64,000 nucleotides of DNA from Dentipellis sp. KUC8613 (taxonomy: Eukaryota > Basidiomycota > Agaricomycetes > Russulales > Hericiaceae): NCBI GenBank assembly GCA_002286715.1, contig NSJX01000020.1, positions 257,873 to 321,872 of the forward strand, given 5' to 3'. The notes under the pieces were generated by a model. The model worked only from the letters and a program-made list of their open reading frames with translations. It was not told the DNA's origin and made no database searches. Every line of letters begins with the position of its first letter. The stretch's first letter is position 1. Shown piece after piece: positions 35,001-46,507 of this stretch. Position numbers and translations under genes: made by a program.

Positions 35001-35880
35001 GGGCATCCAAGATACAAGTGACGATGTTGACGAGGTCCTGTCGCGTGTGCTGCACAAGAAGGACTTTGAGACCATGGAAGTCGTAGGGCAGTTCAATCTC
35101 GGGTTTATCATCGCGCGCCGGAGGACGGGCGCTGGGGGTAACGATGATCTGTTCATCGTGGACCAGCATGCGGCGGACGAGAAGTACAATTTTGAGACGC
35201 TGCAGCAGACGACGAAGATCGATTCGCAGAGGCTGTTCCGGTACGTTGTCTATGCATGCTCGAGCCATATCAATCTGCCTGACGAAGGACGGTCGTTACA
35301 TCGCTAAGCCCGCTGCAACTGGAGCTCACCGCCGCAGATGTACTCGTCGCGACCGAGAACATCGATATCCTGAAGCAGAATGGGTTTGAGGTCATCGTGG
35401 AAGAGTCTGAGGAGACGGAGGAGTATCGCAAAGTGAAGCTTGTCGCGCAGCCGGTCAGCAAGAGTACAGTGTTCGATGTGAAAGGTTAGTCTGCCCCCAC
35501 GTTCTTTACACACTCATTCATGCTTACATGTCATCAGACCTCGAGGAACTGCTGCACTTGATGCAAGACCTCCCTGCAGGAACCATGGTGCGTTGCTCGA
35601 AAGCGCGCGTAATGTTCGCAATGCGTGCGTGCAGGAAGAGCATTATGGTCGGTGACGCTTTGCAGCCCAAGCAGATGACCAAGGTTCGTACCATCCCCAA
35701 CCCAATCGATGTATGGCATTGAATTAGAAGGATCAGGTCATCCGAAATATGGGCACTATGGACCAACCTTGGAATTGCCCGCATGGACGACCGACGATGC
35801 GGCATCTCTCGGATATTGCTGTTGCCTGTCCAAAACGGGAGAGGAAGGTCAATTGGGCGGGATTCAGTGGATATAATTGA
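32017..35880 (+). CDS. PMS1: Mismatch-repair MutL homologue PMS1
   Basis: Twelve exons (32017-32167, 32219-32305, 32362-32576, 32627-32811, 32862-33026, 33082-33202, 33266-33350, 33425-33504, 33580-35240, 35309-35484, 35538-35683, 35737-35880), 1071 aa, all in phase. N-terminal GHKL ATPase: [13 protein letters not shown] (E40, N41), [16 protein letters not shown]. Then the transducer domain with FFYINGRPC and INVSPDKR. A long acidic, Pro/Ser-rich linker is encoded by the large ninth exon. The C-terminal endonuclease has [25 protein letters not shown] and [11 protein letters not shown], the metal-binding set of yeast Pms1 and human PMS2; yeast Mlh1 and human PMS1 lack it. It works in the nucleus with Mlh1 as MutLalpha, nicking the daughter strand after mismatch recognition. 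The linker is longer than in yeast. High confidence. Confidence 0.95.
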
Positions 35881-36290
35881 GTGAAGGAGGGGCGGTGCGT
35901 GGCTTTTCCGTCTCTTACTCGTGGCTAGTGTTGAATCCAATCTCGCAGCGGAGGATGTAGATCTATCGCCATTCGCTGATATATACTGATCTGAATACAT
36001 TCTCTTATTGGGACATCAGCGTCAGCGTTCACCTATTCAACCCGAGGCAAGTGTGAGTGACGACGTATAACATTTGGGCCTTGTCCGTCAGGAGGCCGGG
36101 GGGCTCGGACTTCTCGACGATCGCCCCCTAAGGCCCCCGTCGTTAACTTATGGGTAAGGCGGCGAACTGGAAACCAATCCGTTGGCTCTGTACTCATATC
36201 GGGAGGACGGCAAGGTTACCAGCCCGTGTCTCAAGGGAGGTTATAATGATCATTTCGTACCAAGAACTGCATCCTCCCCGCACGCTCATC
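35881..36290. other. Intergenic stretch
   Basis: About 410 bp between PMS1 and the first F-box-like copy. No gene seen. Confidence 0.5.
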
Positions 36291-37479
36291 ATGGGCCCTC
36301 TTCCCGTAGAACTACTCAAGGCGATTGTCGACGACGTCCCGACAAAGGACCCTCCTCTCCATCCGTGCTGCGACGAAGACGCTCAACGCGCTCCTTACTC
36401 CGCGCGCATTCCGCCGTGTGTGCGCTAAAACTACACTCGACAGTGTGTTGGGACTCATGGAAGCGCTGAGCTCGCCTCAAGTCACAGAGCAAGTCAAAGA
36501 GATCCTCATTCGGGATGTCGGTGTGAATGCCAATGTCGACCTGTTTGCACCGGCTCAGGGTAGGCAAATTCGTATCTGCGTGTGTTGGTCGTAATCGAGT
36601 GCTAATTGTTTACAGATGATGATGATGATGCCGACGATTCTGAGGAGCCTGAAGAAGACCAAGAAGGCCTCCGGGATGCCTTGACTGGTGTAGTCGCCCG
36701 GTTCCATACCCTGCCCTCTCTCAAGATCATCAACATCATTCTTCCCCCGAAGTATGACGATAGCGACGATGCCGATACACGGCTGCTGCAAAGGACCATT
36801 CTACAAGGCCTAACAGCCCATCCCCTCCAACTGAAGTCACTATCGCTTGCCAATATCGCAGCCATGCCTATGGATTTCGGTGCTGAAGCCGAGTTTGCGA
36901 TCCTGCTGAGGCCCTTGACAGAGCTTCGCATTTCCACCATCTGCGGGAAGAGGGGCTGGCATTGTGATGCTGACTTCGCCCAGTTCTGGGAGGCCGTGCA
37001 AACGCTTATCCTTGTACACCCGGAGAACCTGACGTCGCTCGCGCTGCACAGTGATATCGAAATAGACCTTGATCCGGCATTCCGGTTCCCAGAGCATGAA
37101 CACTCGAATTTGGAATCGTTGTCGCTGAAGAACATCGTCTTCAACCAAGACGTCGGCACCGCGGACCATCGTTCGGCAGAAGGACACCCTGACGAAGTTG
37201 GATATACAGAAGTGTCCAATAGTCCTGGATGACAACGGAGAGCACGAACCCTGGTCGGAAATCTTTGAGCAGTCCGGACGGGAGCTGACGAGCCTCCAAC
37301 ACATCGACATCCAGAATGTAACTAACGACCAAGGCCACATTCTCAAGTACGTTCTTCTGGACCTTTGCATCGGTTACGTCTATAAGACGGTAGAGGATAG
37401 CGATGACGGGTTCAACGTGCGGAACGAAGAGGCGGAAGCGGCGTTCGTAGAGGAGATTCGATCCCGGATGGACGCTTGA
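36291..37479 (+). pseudogene. F-box-like copy 1, frameshifted
   Basis: Close paralogue of the gene at 38299-39497. It starts MGPLPVELLKAIVDDVP and has the same intron position (36560-36615). Two frameshifts break it relative to the intact copy: one extra C after the codon for the aspartate in PTKD (about 36350), and a net loss of two bases near 37166 at the VGTAD block. Reading across both, similarity continues to the shared C-terminus EEIRSRMDA. Either the gene has decayed or the window holds two sequencing errors; the first is likelier because substitutions relative to copy 2 are many. Upstream and downstream flanks differ from those of copy 2, so the duplication is not recent. The protein would have carried an F-box-like N-terminus and a leucine-rich repeat-like body. 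No intact product is supported. Confidence 0.75.
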
Positions 37480-38298
37480 TCTGGGCAGACCGTAGGGTAT
37501 GTACTATATTTCTACGGTCATCACGGAGATCAGACAACATTGATAATAAACATCAGTTGCGAAATACAGATAGACCACAAGTCTAGCACTTTGAATACGC
37601 TCATGTTCTTTGTCGAGCAATCCGAAATTTGAATTAATTTTCTCGATTGCGGCGATGCATGCTTGGACATCTACCATGACTGTTTGCATAGCTGTTTGTT
37701 GACCCCGAATCAATTACCTGCTTCCTGACGTACTCGTACGACCGCGGCGGCGGCATCTTCATTCCTATTCACTCTGTGATGCCTCGTGGTCGGCTGTGTA
37801 TGAGTTTTCTTACTTCTTTTCACTCGACGTCCTTCTCTGACCGTATATTCGCACCGGGAACAGGTACGCCTCCAAGTTCTCTTTTTCTCCCCGTCTTCCG
37901 GACATCTGCAGAAAAAGACTCCAGCTGATTTGCTTGTACAGCGAACACTAGCAACAGGCCAAGGCAGATCTCTGCAAAGCTGTCCAGCGATGTTTCTATT
38001 TTGGGGAGTGACTTTGCGCTCGGGCCTCAGGCAGATTGTTTCTAGAGTCAGCATCCCCAGCGCCCTCCCCAGCATCGAACGATCGAGGATCAAGGCACCC
38101 CGCGTTGACTCGCGTGGGAAGGGGAGTACTGCGTCCGCGAATGTCCGATTGCATGGGAAACATGTCGCTGTTGCAATTCCGAGTCGCCAGACTTCTCGGC
38201 ATATGTACTGATTTGAAAATCCTGAGCTGGTCAGCAATGATATAAAAGCAATCGAGACGCACTCAAGCACCGCACTTCAACAGCCCCGCAACGCCATC
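37480..38298. other. Spacer between the F-box-like pair
   Basis: About 820 bp. A minus-strand frame at 37710-38270 has no domain. The right end holds the promoter of copy 2, with a TATA box at 38241-38247. Confidence 0.5.
38241..38247 (+). promoter_or_regulatory. TATA box of F-box-like copy 2
   Basis: TATAAAA 52-58 nt upstream of the start codon at 38299. Confidence 0.55.
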
Positions 38299-39497
38299 AT
38301 GACTGCTGCGGCTCTTCCGGTCGAAATGCTGAAGGCGATCGTCGAGGACGTGCCGGCCGAGGATCTCCTGCCCGTCCGCGCGGCCGCGAAGACGCTCAAC
38401 AAGCTCGCCACGCCGCACGCGTTCCGCGTCCTGCGCGCCAAGACGACACTGGAGAGCGTGCAGAAGCTCGCGGAGGCGCTCGGTACGCCGGATGTCGCGA
38501 AACACGTCAAGGAGATCGTGATTCGGGACGTGGAGGCGAAGGCTGGTGTTGATCTGTTTGCACCAGAAAAAGGTGAGCAGACGGTGAAGGCCAGCATTCG
38601 TAGGTATTGGCTAATCCGAGCACAGAACCAAAATCCGCCGACGAAGCTGAGGAAGAGGCCCAAGATGAACCCGAGGAGGACCAAGAGGGACTTCGGGAGG
38701 CCTTGACAAGCGCGATCGCTCTGTTCCACACGCTGCCATCTCTAGAGACTGTCAACGTCACCTTTCCTCCCAACTTTGAGGACGACGAGGATGCCGACCC
38801 GCGGCAGCTTCAAACGACCATCCTGGAAAGCCTGACTGCTCACCCTCTGGAGCTGAAGTCGCTCTCTCTCGCGAATGTCGCCACCGGGCCCAGCGAGCTC
38901 TACGCAAAGCCCGAGTTCGAGGCACTACTCAAGCCGCTGACCGAGCTACGCATATCGACGATATCCGACCAGGAGCAAGGGGGCTGGTACGATGAGGAGC
39001 CGTGCATTGAGTTCTGGCAGATGATGCAGACACGCCTGCTTACCTTGCCGGAGAACCTGACGTCGCTCGCACTGCACAGCGATATCGAGATAGGCTGGTT
39101 CCCAGAGTTCCGGTTTGCAGAGCTCAACTATCCGAAGCTCGCATCGCTTTCGCTGAAGAACGTCGTGTTCAACGAGGAAGTTGGCATCGAAGACTTCATT
39201 GTTCGGCATAAAGAGACATTGACGAGGCTGGATCTGCAGAGGTGCCCAGTGGTGCTGCCGGATGAGGGAGAGGAGAGACACTGGTCGCAGATCTATCAGC
39301 GACTCGGGTCGGAGCTGACGAACCTGAAACACATCGACATCCAAAATGAAAATGGAGATCGCACCCTCAAGTATGCTATGCTGGACGCCGGAGTGGGATT
39401 CCAGTACGTCACCATGGACGATGACGGACGAGTGGAAGAGGACAATGCAGCAGAGGATGAGTTCGTGAAGGAGGTTCGGTCCCGGACGGACGCATAA
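38299..39497 (+). CDS. F-box-like/LRR-like protein (copy 2)
   Basis: Exons 38299-38572 and 38626-39497, 381 aa. The N-terminus (LPVEMLKAIVEDVPAEDLL, then AAKTLNKLATPHAFRVL) has the LP...I...D pattern of basidiomycete F-box-like domains, which dock substrates to SCF ubiquitin ligases through Skp1. The body has leucine-rich segments (LELKSLSLANV, LTSLALHSDIEI, LASLSLKNVVF, LTRLDLQRCPVV) spaced like irregular leucine-rich repeats, which would form the substrate-binding face. An acidic insert EPEEDQEG lies where exon 2 begins. The upstream copy 1 is broken, so this is the functional member of the pair. Substrate unknown. The F-box call rests on pattern and family resemblance; the repeat part is clearer. 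Confidence 0.7.
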
Positions 39498-39674
39498 CGA
39501 TGAGCATCATCCCATTTGCTATGTGTTTCTAGGGCTAGTTTGGAGAATACCATGGGTATCCACGAACATACAGAGAAGATCTGCAAGCAAAATCCTCAGC
39601 AAGGATATCGAGAAAAATCAAGGGAGTTGACTGACGCTTCATGCAACGCGGGAAGCAGACCATTGATATCGGAA

Positions 39675-40388
39675 TCAAGCTTTCGATGTCTGCTTGTTCA
39701 CGACGGAGACGAGAGCCTCGATTGCGGAGTCGAGCTGGGCCTGCTTCTCCACGAGAAACTCGGGTGTAGTATCTGTAGGGACTCTTTCGTCCCCTTCGAC
39801 ATATGCAACCGGGAGTTTCACCCCTACCTCACCCACGATCTTCATCTTCATTGCAATCCCTAACAAAGTTTTCAGCTGTGCCGCGACACGTCCACCTCCG
39901 CCTCCACCATACGTGACGATGACGACGTTCTTTCCTTGCCATTCCCAGTACAGGTGGTCGAGCGCGTTCTTGAGCTCTCCCGGGTAACTCCCATTGTATT
40001 CCGGGGAGACAACGACGAAGGCATCGCAAGATGTCACAAACTCGCTCCACGCGCGAGTGGCTTCTTTTCCATACTTCGAAGGATCGCGTACGGCCGCAGG
40101 AAGGGCGGTATCGGTGAGGGGACCGAGGCCCATTGGAGGTTTGCGAATGTCCGCCAAGATGACGTCTACCGGCTTGTGATTCAAATTTTTCGCCACGCTG
40201 AGTTGCCTTCTGACCGCTTCCGCAACCCAGTGCTGGATGCCCGGATTGTTTGCATGGTCGCGTGCACTACCGGGAAGGATGGCGATGCGGGGCTGAGTGC
40301 TGGAGAAGCGGGTGTGGAGAGTACTGGGGAACGTGGCATGTGGGCGTCGATGTATTGCCCGGAGGAGGGAAGTGGTGGTTGTTTGCAT
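39675..40388 (-). CDS. NADPH-dependent FMN reductase family protein
   Basis: Single exon, 237 aa from the ATG at 40388; the frame is open further upstream, but only this start gives a sensible N-terminus. Flavodoxin-like fold: first strand and phosphate loop RIAILPGSARDHANN, then VVVSPEYNGSYPGELKNAL, the hallmark SPEYN...PG.LKNALD motif of FMN_red proteins, and a glycine-rich turn VTYGGGGGGRVAAQLKTLL. The first 30 residues are rich in Arg, Ser and Thr with no acid, so a mitochondrial presequence is possible. Family members reduce FMN or quinones with NADPH. The intron-free state differs from its neighbours. Substrate cannot be told from sequence. Confidence 0.87.
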   Translation of the reverse strand: MQTTTTSLLRAIHRRPHATFPSTLHTRFSSTQPRIAILPGSARDHANNPGIQHWVAEAVRRQLSVAKNLNHKPVDVILADIRKPPMGLGPLTDTALPAAVRDPSKYGKEATRAWSEFVTSCDAFVVVSPEYNGSYPGELKNALDHLYWEWQGKNVVIVTYGGGGGGRVAAQLKTLLGIAMKMKIVGEVGVKLPVAYVEGDERVPTDTTPEFLVEKQAQLDSAIEALVSVVNKQTSKA

Positions 40389-41830
40389 TGTTACGCCCGC
40401 GAGATAAATTTTGCAATATGACCCTGTCGTATTAGATAAGTAATACATATTTAAATACAAGTATAAATGGCGAATAACGAGCGCAGCACCCACTGACCTT
40501 GTCGTAGCCAGCACGCAACTCGGGAAAGAAAGTGGTTGACTTCTAGGTGTTTGGCCTACTAGATGGCGTTCTAGATGGGCGTGCCGAGGCGCTTGTAAGA
40601 GATGGCGACTCTTATACGGTTGAAGCAGGCGGGCTCGATAAGCTGCGCACAAATGTCATACGCATGATGCGGATGTTCGCTGCTGATTGGCGCATTCCTT
40701 GAGCCGAGCCATAAATAGTAGGTGTGTATGCGGTTGTCAGCATATCGCCGTAAATCCTTGTAGCACACAATTTACCCACAATTTGACATCATCCAGGTAG
40801 CTACCTCCATGAAAGCGTGAAAGGTCTTCTAAAACAAGATTGACTTTCCTAGTCTATCGCAGTGACCTATAGAAGAAGTATCGTGTTGAGCGTCGAAATA
40901 TACCGAATCAGTGTATACCATAAGCAATGGAGTGCCTTCGCCGCAAGGCGGCGTCGATGTAGGGAAGTCATAGGATTCAATGGCAGAAAGCTTGATGGAC
41001 GGGTCTAGGTTCCATGTTGTTGGTGCATGGCGGTCCAAATGAGCCTCTGAAGGGTGCTGGGGATCGACGTGGGCCCGAATAATCGAGGATGGTCACGAAA
41101 CGTGATGCTGCGCACACATATTCAAGAATATCGTTCAAATCAGCGACTCATCGCGGTAGATCGACAAGTGAAACTCTTCTGCGCAGTCGAAGCCCGCGCT
41201 ACGGAGGAGAGCGCCATTGATTGCACGAATCTTGCGTCCCTCTGAAAGATGGTTCAAGTTCTGAGGCCGTCTGCGATATTAGTCCGAGAGATTTGCTCGG
41301 TCATCGTCTAAATTTTGTGCTGGAGGAATGAGAGCATTCGAATATGTGAATTGCGGCCGTGATCCCAGTGCCATAGTCTGAGGTCGAGGGACAGCAGAAA
41401 AAGAGACACTCAGAGTGTGAACGAGAGATGATGTTGATGCCGAGAAGCCGATGTGGCGCGGTGCGGCAAAAGCCGGACACGCATATCCTCCCTTCGCCTG
41501 CGTCAGGGTGAGCAAAGAATGATGCACGCTGCTCATCATCGAGTCATCGCCTTCGCAGAGACCCAGAAGTCATGTCTGGCACTGCTGCTGTCGGACTACA
41601 TGTCTGTTCGAGACTGACATTGCTATCTTCATCATGCACCGCTGCCTTGGAAAATTTCACTCGGCATTGTGTATGTCCGCAAATTTTGTGACGGAAGGAA
41701 AGAGCAGGTAAAGTTCGAGTCATTTTATCCTGGGGGTATAAAGGTCATCTTTGTACCGGAAACGGTACGGATTTTCGTTCAGGATTAACCATCTGCATCT
41801 GACACTTCGCTTGTCAGACCGAACACAACC
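40389..41830. other. Intergenic stretch, 1.4 kb
   Basis: Divergent region between the FMN reductase (-) and an F-box gene (+). It contains a TATA box at 41737-41743 before the latter. No coding or RNA feature was recognised in the rest. Confidence 0.5.
41737..41743 (+). promoter_or_regulatory. TATA box of the F-box gene at 41831
   Basis: TATAAAG about 90 nt upstream of the start codon. Confidence 0.5.
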
Positions 41831-43793
41831 ATGCAATATAGAACGCAGCATCACGGTCTCTTAGACAGACTTCCAAACGAGCTGCTCATTGATATTTTGC
41901 GGTTCATAGACTACCGTGGTTTGATACAATGCTCTTTGGTGCGTCTCGAGAGCAGTATCGCTGATATCATTTTCGACTTATTGCTACGCATTGTGTAGGT
42001 GTGTCGCAGGCTATCGCAACTGATACGCCATTCTGCTAGGCTTCAACTGGAGATCGAGCTCGCCTTCGATATGGTGTTAGACTCTGTTTCTTCTCATCCA
42101 CCAGCTCCAACTAGCGAGCGTCTGCATCACCTCGTCGGACGTCGCCAAGCATGGCGCAACTTCCACTTCAAAGAATGCGGGAATATCCCTTCGGACGGCG
42201 ATAGTCATGTTCAATGTCTCGTCGCTGACGGAATATTTTCGTCACTCATGGGGCCGCCTCAATTCGACGCGACTGTTCACCTTCCTCGTCTTACTACGCA
42301 GCGCTTCCGTGCCGTGCGCCCTGCGCCCTACTCTTCCAAAATACCCTCCATCGACATCGATTGTGCTCTCGATATCCCAGCTGTTAATTTTGCGATGGAT
42401 CCGCGCCAGGATCTCCTTCTGCTCGTACAACCGCACCCCCACATCCTCAATTCGGGCCGCGAAGATGACGTCGACGTCGAATTGCGACTTCATCTACGCT
42501 CTCTCGGCACTCGTTCTAACGTAGTTATGACACCCCACCCCCTCGCTCGTGTCCCGGTCCTATCGGCGAAGATCAGCGCTCCATTTGACCTGTCCCTTCC
42601 CGTTATACAAGACGAACATGTGGCTATAATCCTGCACAACACGAAGAGCTACGTCCTCATCTGGAACTGGAAATCTGGTCAGAATCTTGTGGTGTGTCTC
42701 CTTTCATCAGTCTGCATATCTCCTATTGTGCTGAGCGCATCCCACGAATCCCAACAGTGCTTCACGCCCGACAGTTCCGAACCCCATCTTTACCCAGCCT
42801 ACCTCTCCTTGATTTCAGATCAATCCTTCGTCCTCACGGACGTCATTTCCGAACGCGGGAGCGGTGGTAGCCTGAAGATCTTCACTCTTGACAAGCAATC
42901 CTCCCCCGAGACAGATGCTGCCGGCGTTGCATCGGCCGCTCCCCTTGACATCACCGCCACGCACCGCGCCCCGACGCACACCGCCACACTGCAGCTGCCT
43001 CCTCTGCGTCCCGGCGCGGCACGCGGTCCAATTGTCCTGCATGCCGCACCACACGTAGCGCAGTTCTCTGCGACACTCGAGGGGCGGCTGCATCTCCTGA
43101 CGATGCATTACGAGACACCCGCGGCACGGTCTTTCCGTTTCATAATCGACAATGGTGCTCTACTGCCCTACACACAATGCTCTTCCTCATCGAAGGCGAA
43201 GCTGGTTCCATGGGAGTCGTGGGGCCCGGATGCGACGCGGGCGTTCATAAGGAACGATGACCAGAATCTGTTACCCAGGTGCGTCCCATTTTCGATTTTA
43301 TCCACATTCCGAAAATACTCATCCACGTGCATGCAGGCACGCGCACGGCCGACACGTCTTGCTGCGCGACAAGCGCGGCGGGAGACGCTGTCATCATATC
43401 CTCGCCTTCGACACAAAATATTCAGCTCATGACCTCTATGAGCACGAGTATCACCCGCACCGTCCGCCGCGGCTCACGTGCGACTTTGAGTTACTCGAGG
43501 GCGGCCGCATCGCTGCGGCCCCGTCGTATCCAGCGTCCATCGTTACCGCGCCGACGGAGATCCCGCCGAACGACGTCTTCGCGGTGCCGGTGATCACGCG
43601 TCTGCCGTATCATATCGTGGCTTCTGTATACGCGCCGTTGGACCTCGACTTGATGCTCGATGATGACAGGCTAGTGGGTATTCAGGTGAGCAATTGTACG
43701 CTTGTTACGGTTGGATATCGAGTCCTGACAATTGCCTCGGTGTAGGGTGGAAACGGGCCTAACGCCGGAGACGTAGAGATCCTAGTATTCTGA
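41831..43793 (+). CDS. F-box protein
   Basis: Exons 41831-41938, 41999-43278, 43337-43685 and 43746-43793, about 594 aa. The F-box lies at the N-terminus and is split by intron 1: LLDRLPNELLIDILRFIDYRGLIQCSL joined to VCRRLSQLIRHSARLQ. The remaining part resembles the large basidiomycete F-box family with a WD-like body: a strand-rich region with YVLIWNWKSGQNLVV and SLKIFTLDKQ. A 66-nt segment 42692-42757 has splice-like ends (GTGTGT...CAACAG) and no stop, so it may be a further intron (572 aa) or stay in the coding sequence. It would act as an SCF substrate adaptor. Target unknown. Confidence 0.78.
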
Positions 43794-44014
43794 AGCATTC
43801 TACGTCGACTGGTCTGTCACGGTAATGTACATATTTTCCTGGACACAGCACGTAACCTCTACTGTTGTATCGTACACTGGCTCAAGTCGTGAGCGCACTC
43901 TGATCTTTCCACTGTAACAATAGACTTAGAAGTTTAATTCGCTATATCTTCGTGAGAGAATGCGTGTGAGCTTCTTACCTTCATTCACGGCCGCGCGGCA
44001 GTTCATCTACCCTC
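43794..44014. other. Short convergent spacer
   Basis: About 220 bp between two stop codons; AT-rich, no feature. Confidence 0.5.
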
Positions 44015-45916
44015 TCACTCGACCGCAGTGGCTGGTCCCTCCGATCCTCCATCAGCTAGTTCGCCGTTTCCCGGTGAAGGCCGTCGTCCGCCCTGCCACT
44101 CTATTGTGACCTCCTGCTCCAGACGTTGCACCCATTTTTCTGGAATTAAGCAGTGCATGATACAGAGCTTGGTTTCTGCAACGAGAGCCTTGCGCTGCCT
44201 GAGGCACGAGGTGAGCTTCTCCAATAGATTATCGGTTTCCCTCTCGAGAGACCTCGACCCTGGTGTATTGGGCAAGCTGAAGTCCATTCCGGCAAGTACA
44301 AGGGTGTGTACTCCAGGGAAGGATCCGGATACCTCCGTTTCCATCAGGGCAGAAATCAGGACGGACAACTGAATCTTATTCCTAACTTGAATCGTCCCGA
44401 GCTGGGCAAATCCTTTCAAAATGTCCAAGGAGGCCCGATATACAGCACTAGAAAATCTGGCTCCAAACTGCATGCCTTCAAACGGATCCGGCATTAATAG
44501 TTCGGTCTCGCCACTGCACGGTTGCTCATTGAATGTAACGTGACGTATATCCTCGAAGGACAGGACCCTGCAAATGGCTTGGATTGACAAGAGTGACTGC
44601 CGAATTTGACTGCCGCCCAAAAAAGAACCTGCAAAGCAGATGCTGAAGTCGGAGGAGCCTGTTGGGGAGATGGATTTTTTCCAAGCGTACATCCCGAGTT
44701 TCGCATCATTGGGGGGTTTTGCGGGCGTTAGAGATATCATGAGTGTTTGGAACGATTGGCGAATAACAGGCTGGAGACGCAAAGCGGCAATAACGGATTC
44801 AGAGGCATCCACGATGGACACGCCGTCGTAGTAGCATGTATCGAGCTGCAATGTGACCTGTGTTCCAGATGATATTCGAAGGTGTGATAAAAAGGAACCA
44901 CAGTCAAGTGTATCATCGCAGAGAGCAAAATGTTTGAGTTTGGCCAAGGGCAGGATGCTGTCGAGGATGTGGGATCGGATTCTTGAAGAATGAGGTAGGC
45001 AGTAGATTAGAGTCAAATTCTCGAGACTGTTCATCAGAGGAAGAGCAGAGAACAAATGTGAATGAAAAGTGGCTTCCGCAGGTGTAGGTATTGCTTTTTT
45101 CATTTTGTGAGAGGACGATATTTTCAATTCTGTGAGACAGAGGACTATCGGAGAAATGGGGATGACAAGCGGGAATGTGCAAGCTCCCAAATAGAGGCGG
45201 CGCAAATGTGGGGCTACGCCAGCAAAAGCATCTGTTGGGAGTGATTGGCGAAAGCTGTCGGCACTGAATGTCTTGTCGGATAATTCAAGACATTCAAGCA
45301 AGGGCGCTGGTGTCTTCATAGCATCTACGATGTCGTCAAACCTGTGCTCCTCTCTCATGACGATTGAGATGCGGCGAACACGATGCATGATACTGGGAAG
45401 TACGCTCTTGTCGAATTTGGAGGTAATGGAAGTGAATGTCACCGGTGCGGCCTTCGAGCGTTCAACCATCTCCCACAGCCATTGATCCCCGAATTCGCCA
45501 GCAAGGTTGGTCCACAGTGTGGGCGTCTGGAGAGCGATGTTGCGCCAATGTTGACACACCTGGGTCAAAGCGATCCATGACGGGCGAACTCGAATTCTTT
45601 CTTTTGAATACAAGATCTTCGAGATGGTTTCAGGAGATATGTTCTCGATGCAGAGAACAAAGATGTGGACCAGCGGTTCCGGGAGCAGTTTTGACACCAG
45701 AGGAGAGAAGGTATTCCGGAACGTCCGCATTGCCTTGATTGCTTCGAGCATGGAAGTGATCTCGTCATCCACAAGAGAAAAGGCATCCGTCGAATTAGCG
45801 GAAGCCTCGTTGACCAGAGCCATACGAGAATGAGCGGCGTCCTGCCAATAACTCTGCGCGCTAGACGATATCACGGGCGATGCAAACAATAGCAGTTCAC
45901 AACCACACTTACCCAC
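44015..45916 (-). CDS. F-box-like protein, basidiomycete family
   Basis: A large open frame, about 610-630 aa. After a helical segment (DDEITSMLEAIKAMRTFRN) comes the F-box-like region LLPEPLVHIFVLC, then SWIALTQVCQHWRNIALQTPTLWTNL, the usual W...VC..WR.IAL..P.LW pattern of this expanded mushroom family, followed by leucine-rich segments (LECLELSD, LRRLYLGACTF). Splice signals suggest a 59-nt intron at 45854-45912, placing the main exon start at 45853 (SYWQDAAHSR) with an upstream exon beyond 45913, so the true N-terminus is uncertain. The paralogue at 46508 shares the SYW...A.SR..L block at the same place. Probably an SCF adaptor; substrate unknown. Confidence 0.72.
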   Translation of the reverse strand: MGKCGCELLLFASPVISSSAQSYWQDAAHSRMALVNEASANSTDAFSLVDDEITSMLEAIKAMRTFRNTFSPLVSKLLPEPLVHIFVLCIENISPETISKILYSKERIRVRPSWIALTQVCQHWRNIALQTPTLWTNLAGEFGDQWLWEMVERSKAAPVTFTSITSKFDKSVLPSIMHRVRRISIVMREEHRFDDIVDAMKTPAPLLECLELSDKTFSADSFRQSLPTDAFAGVAPHLRRLYLGACTFPLVIPISPIVLCLTELKISSSHKMKKAIPTPAEATFHSHLFSALPLMNSLENLTLIYCLPHSSRIRSHILDSILPLAKLKHFALCDDTLDCGSFLSHLRISSGTQVTLQLDTCYYDGVSIVDASESVIAALRLQPVIRQSFQTLMISLTPAKPPNDAKLGMYAWKKSISPTGSSDFSICFAGSFLGGSQIRQSLLSIQAICRVLSFEDIRHVTFNEQPCSGETELLMPDPFEGMQFGARFSSAVYRASLDILKGFAQLGTIQVRNKIQLSVLISALMETEVSGSFPGVHTLVLAGMDFSLPNTPGSRSLERETDNLLEKLTSCLRQRKALVAETKLCIMHCLIPEKWVQRLEQEVTIEWQGGRRPSPGNGELADGGSEGPATAVE

Positions 45917-46507
45917 TCAAAGATGGTGCCATCTTCGATCAACACCGAGGCTTGCGCGATCGATCTAGGGTTTGTGTACCACCGTTGCGCGCCAGCTCCG
46001 GGAGCTGACTAGGGCGTTGATCAGTGAGCATCCAGAGACACACATATGCAACCACGACCTACCTGGATAGTGGTCAGTCCTGTGAATTCGATAGAAGTTC
46101 CCGACGGGGAGCGTTGACGAGGGGTATATTGACGAGATCGAAGGGTTGTGCCGCCTTGTGCATGAGGAAGAGCTTTTCCACGATTATCCTCATCCACAAT
46201 TCACATATGCATCGTGCATCATACGCACGGTTGAGGTTGGTTGGATTATTGAATTTGCAAACAACATCGGGGGGAACAGGTATACTCTGACCGACGCTTT
46301 ACATGTGATGCCTCATTATATAAAGCACAAGTTCAAAGAAGTCAGTTCAGCATTGCATTAGTGTACTAGTAACCTGAGGCATAGATATGGAGTGTGAATC
46401 GCATGTACGCGTATCAAAGTCTACTTTCTTGGTGTCGGCACGTCGGTGTAGGTGCTATAGATGAAGTCGATATAGATGTTAGGTTGAGCCCCTACACTAG
46501 TGTTTCA
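45917..46507. other. Spacer between two F-box-like genes
   Basis: About 590 bp. The left end probably holds a small upstream exon of the 44015-45916 gene. Nothing else was recognised. Confidence 0.45.

Noticed and set aside
34351..35268. 305-codon minus-strand frame
   Set aside because: Antisense to the PMS1 linker and endonuclease exons.
37710..38270. 186-codon minus-strand frame between the F-box-like copies
   Set aside because: No domain and overlaps the TATA box and promoter of copy 2.
42692..42757. 66-nt possible intron in the F-box gene
   Set aside because: Splice-like ends, but in frame and open, so either reading fits; not asserted as an intron.
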